From Cenococcum geophilum 1.58 (taxonomy: Eukaryota; Ascomycota; Dothideomycetes; Gloniales; Gloniaceae): a stretch of 64,000 nucleotides of DNA. Location of the stretch: NCBI GenBank assembly GCA_001692895.1, contig KV748235.1, positions 620,001-684,000 on the forward strand, in the 5' to 3' direction. How positions within the stretch are numbered: position 1 is the stretch's first letter; every line of letters starts with the position of its first letter. The notes under the pieces were generated by a model. It was not told the DNA's origin. It was given only the letters and a program-made list of their open reading frames with translations, and did not search any database. The position numbers and the translations under genes were made by a program. Below are positions 60,111 to 64,000 of the stretch, in pieces.

Positions 60111-63100
60111 GCCCTAATTAGCATATAAAATAACCCAGAAGCCCCTATATTTGTAAAAGACCTATATATTATATTTACCAAATAAATAGAGACTCTATAA
60201 TAAGCTTTTACGGACAACCTTACCTATTAAAAAGCCCGATATTATAAGTTAATTAAATCTCTAAAAAAAGAAATTAAAGAGATCCGCCGAAACCTACTGT
60301 CTACCCTACTATTACCCCTACTTACCGCCACTGGTATTAACCTATAAACACTAGGTAGAGAAAACGTGTCTAAAACTAGCTTTTTAACCCTAAATTTACT
60401 AACTAGTACCCCTTAAAAGAGGTTAACCAAATATCTCCCTAACCCTCCCGCCTATTTAGGTAAAATGAATAAACTATACTTTTTCCTTAACTAACTCAAG
60501 AATAAGCTAAATAGTAATATTAATCGCTACCTAACTCCTAATAGCTAGTTATATTATACTATAAGCCGCCTAATAAAAGACGCCGCAGAAACTATATACC
60601 CGTTTTAGCCAAGCACTATAAAAGAACTAGTTACTATACTAGAAGTATCTTATAGCGACCCTAACTAAATTGCTATAGTATAAAGAAAACTAAATAAGAT
60701 AATATAAGGCTCTAAGAGCTTCCCATTATACTTTACTAAATTCCACCGCTATACTAAAGAGATTAGATAAAACGAACCTGCCTTAATTAATCGCCTAGTA
60801 GAGTCTCTAAACCCTAAACTAAAGGCTTCCCTTATAGGAGTTAAGCTGCCGAATACCCTTACCACCTATACTAATATTATTAATGGCTTATATAACGATA
60901 TACTACGCCTCGCCCTAAAATATACACCTTAATACTCTACCCCTTAGCCGCCTAGGACCTATAAGGACCTAAGCGCTATAGATATTAACGCCGGAACCCT
61001 CTCTTACGCCTTAAAAGGATTTGTTAAACGTAAACGACGTATTAAATAGAGCCTTTGTTTTAAGTGCGGAAGCAATACTTATATCTTAAGTTACTGCTCT
61101 ATCCCGCTACTCTAAATATATATATAAATAACTAGTATAGATAGTGTCCCGTTATTTTAAATATATAAATTAATAATTAGTATAAGCAACCAATCGCCTT
61201 AACTAAGCTCTATCCACTAACCCTAATTATTATTTAGTTCTAACTTGTCTAATAAACACCACTTATAGGGATAATGCTATAATCAACATGCTATAAGAAC
61301 TCCGCCCTAATCGCCTCTAAAAGGAAGGTCCTAAAGCTAAATCGCTCTCTAAAACGGCTCCGCCTTAGGATTTTATTAAATGCTTTAGATATTACAAACT
61401 CTAACTCTTAGGATTATAGCATAACTATTAACTATTGCCTTTAGCAGAATAATTAATAGGTTAATGCTTAAGTCCTAATTAATATAGGAGTTAGTAATAT
61501 AGGATTTATTAACAAGGTCTTCGCGTAAGATAATAGTTTTACCTTAACCCCCCTTAACTAGCATATTAACGTATTTAGATTTAATAGTAAACGTACCATC
61601 TTAGGATATATTACCTATATAGTATTCCTAAGACTCCAATACCTAAAATATAAAGAATTAATTAGACTTTTTATTACCACCCTAGGTTACTTAGTAATCC
61701 TTAAATAACCCTAAATAAAGCTATATAAGGTAACTATTAATTAGGACAACCTTAAGCTTCAATTTACCGCCTCCTGCTATAAGTAGAAGTGCTTTATAAC
61801 TTACTACCTTAACCCTAAACCAAAATTTAGGAAATCTACTAAAATCTATTAGCCTAAGATTTCTACTAATATCTACCCTATGCCTAAGGATTCTACTAGA
61901 TTCCACTAACCCGAGAAATCCACTTAATTCTATTAAGCTAAGAATTCCACTAAATTCCACTAACATAAGACTTCTACTAATATCCATTAAGGATCTAAAA
62001 ATTCCATTAAACCCTATAAACTAATTCTAACTACTACACTGCCCTAAGCTAAGTAGAAGCCTAAGCTTAATATATAAAAAATACTAAAAGGACTAGTATT
62101 CTACTATAAAAAGGATTTTTAAAGAACCTAAACCTAAATAAGAAACTATAGACAATCTAAGCAAGCTTAGCACCCTAAATATCCATATAATTAGAGCTAC
62201 TCCGCTAGCATAACTTGCTAAGAAACCTAAATATATAATCTTCGCCGTTATAATAGCTAATATTAAGAAGGCCTTAGCACTAAAGAAGCACACTAACCCC
62301 GCTATAAAAGTACTAGTAGAATACCATAATTATCTAAAAGTATTCTTATAAAAGGAAGCCGATAAGCTACTAGAATACCGACTATATAACTATAAGATTA
62401 TACTTAAAAGGAAAGCAGCCTAGATTTAGACCCTTATATAGGATATCCTAAAATAAACTCTAAGTATTATAAAAGTATTTAGACAAGAACCTAAGTAAAG
62501 GATTTATTTAAGCAAGCTTATTGCCTATAGCCGTATTAATAATCTTTATTAAGAAACCTAGCGGCGGTTTACGCTTCTATATAAACTACTAAGCTCTTAA
62601 CGCCGTTACCGTTAAGAACTAATATCCGATCCCGTTAATATAGGAAACGCTAAACTAATTAAGTAAGGCTCGCTACTATATAAAGCTTAATATTATCTTT
62701 ATATTTAACCGCCTCCGTATTATAAAAGGAGATAAATAGCTTACTGTATTTTATACTCGGTATAGATTATTTAAATACTTAGTAACGCTATTTAGCCTTA
62801 TAAATACCCTAAGCTCGTTTTAATATTATATAAATAATACCCTATGTCCCTACCTAGATATCTTCTATATTACTTATATTAACGACATCCTAATATATAG
62901 TAATAACCTAACTAAACATTAGAAATATATTAACCTTATCCTATAAGCCCTATACGGAGCTAGTCTATAATTAGATATAAATAAATACGAGTTTTATAAA
63001 ACAGAAGTCTTATACCTTAGATTCCTTATTTCTATAAATAGTATATAAATGTACCTAAATAAAGTTAAAGTAATTATAAACTAGTAAGAACATAAGAACG

Positions 63101-64000
63101 TTAAGGATATAAGAGCCTTTATAAGATTTGCCAATTTCTACTAATAGTTTATTAATAACTTCTCCGCTCTAGTTTTGCCCCTTATAGCTCTAACCTAAAA
63201 GGATAAAGCCTTTATCTTTAACAAGGAATATAAGAAAGCCTTTACCTATCTAAAGGTTATATTTACTACTACGCTAGTACTTTAACACTTTAACCTAAAC
63301 TGAATAAGTATTATAAAAGCCGACTCATCCGATTATATTACTAAAGTTATAGACCGACTATTTAAGATAAGGTACTTAATTGCCTACCCTAATATATTAA
63401 CGCCTACTATTGCCTAACTGTTTCTAGATTACGTATAAAAACTCTACGGACTCCCTAAAACAATTATCTCCGATAAAAATAGCTAGTTTATCTCTATATT
63501 TTAAAAAGAACTAATTACCTAACTCCGTATTAAAGAAATACTATTTACTATATATTACCCGGAAACGGACGGTTGAATAGAATATATAAACGCTATAATA
63601 GAATAGTATATCTAGATATATACGTTATACTTTTAAGATAACTAGATTAACTAGCTTATATTTACAAAGTTTATTATAAATAATTTTGTTTTGGAAACTA
63701 TAAAGGTCTCCCTATTCCTAGCTAACTATAGCTAGTATTTATAAATAGGTTTTAAACTCTTTAGTAACGTCCCTTGCCCCGCTTATTACGCTTTATAAAT
63801 TATAGAAGTAAATAAATTTATAGAAAAGATAGAGGAATTATAATAGTTTCTTACTAATGAAATAATATAGGCTTAATCTATCTATAAAGCCATAGTAAAT
63901 AAGAAATAAACCTTAGTACCAGCCTACTAAATTAGTAACTTTGTTTAGCTAAATATAAGAAATCTAAATACAAAACGACCTGCTAAGAAACTTAATTAAA
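60110..64000 (+). mobile_element. Ty3/Gypsy LTR retrotransposon fossil (Gypsy C), right-truncated by window edge
   Basis: A different family from Gypsy A/B. Parts in order are: gag about 60120-61140 with a zinc knuckle near 61050-61095, protease near 61460-61700, a repeat-rich linker about 61800-62010, reverse transcriptase about 62520-63060, RNase H traces near 63180-63340, and integrase traces about 63345-63760. The end lies outside the window. It is RIP-saturated, with many breaks, and old by appearance. Confidence 0.82.
61800..62010 (+). repeat. Degenerate tandem repeat in the Gypsy C linker
   Basis: Repeated blocks of the type AAGAATTCCACTAAATTCCA and ACTTCTACTAATATCCA recur about every 27-36 bp, at least six times, between the protease and reverse transcriptase regions. 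Confidence 0.65.

Noticed and set aside
61721-62293. Minus-strand ORFs of 88 and 66 codons
   Set aside because: They are antisense to the Gypsy C repeat linker and downstream sequence; the periodic sequence reflects the tandem repeat.
1-64000. A new defence, toxin or biosynthetic gene cluster
   Set aside because: Apart from the membrane-protein gene and one doubtful ORF, every readable protein trace belongs to a known transposon family.

Overview
The window looks like a filamentous ascomycete (Pezizomycotina) chromosome segment from an AT-rich, repeat-filled compartment. Three things point there. A spliced host gene has 47-55 bp introns with fungal GT..AG ends and CTAAC-like branch sites. 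The element families are fungal (Tad1-like LINEs, Fot1/pogo, PIF-Harbinger, Crypton with a GCR1_C domain, fungal Copia and chromodomain Gypsy). Almost all repeats carry dense C-to-T and G-to-A transitions that turn codons into TAG/TAA, the signature of repeat-induced point mutation (RIP). I see no bacterial-type operon, CRISPR array, rRNA or confident tRNA.

Layout. 1-5.7 kb: Copia fossil, minus strand, running off the left edge. 5.7-8.1 kb: AT-rich remnants with a tandem duplication. 8.1-10.1 kb: a fold-back repeat with a lightly mutated pogo/Fot1 transposon in one arm. 10.15-24.1 kb: two convergent LINE copies; the second is split by a SINE-like block with a 16-bp target duplication, and that block holds a complete-length Gypsy fossil (15824-23777). 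24.5-29.0 kb: a ~70-bp minisatellite split by a minus-strand LINE. 29.9-33.4 kb: an LTR-like fragment and a second Copia fossil, with a well-preserved solo LTR at 33365-33612. 33947-36993: a PIF-Harbinger transposon with its two usual genes, both decayed.

37.0-40.36 kb is the only clear host island. It has balanced base composition and holds one intact four-exon gene on the minus strand (674-residue DUF3433-like multi-pass membrane protein), plus an uncertain small ORF. 40.37-43.85 kb: a RIP-damaged Crypton whose left edge lies 44 bp upstream of the host start codon. 43.85-44.5 kb: a second short unmutated stretch without a recognised gene. 44.54-44.76 kb: a MITE-like repeat. 45500-59565: a Copia fossil holding a second Gypsy copy (47351-55280) and a second solo LTR (57771-58011), each with its own 5-bp target duplication. 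60.1 kb to the right edge: a different Gypsy fossil.

How it fits together. Target duplications and nesting give an insertion order: LINE, then SINE-like block, then Gypsy A; and Copia D, then Gypsy B and the solo LTR. Apart from the membrane-protein gene, nothing here looks able to make a functional product. I did not find a convincing new defence, biosynthetic or signalling system. The unusual content is the structure of the repeats and the gene island squeezed between transposons.
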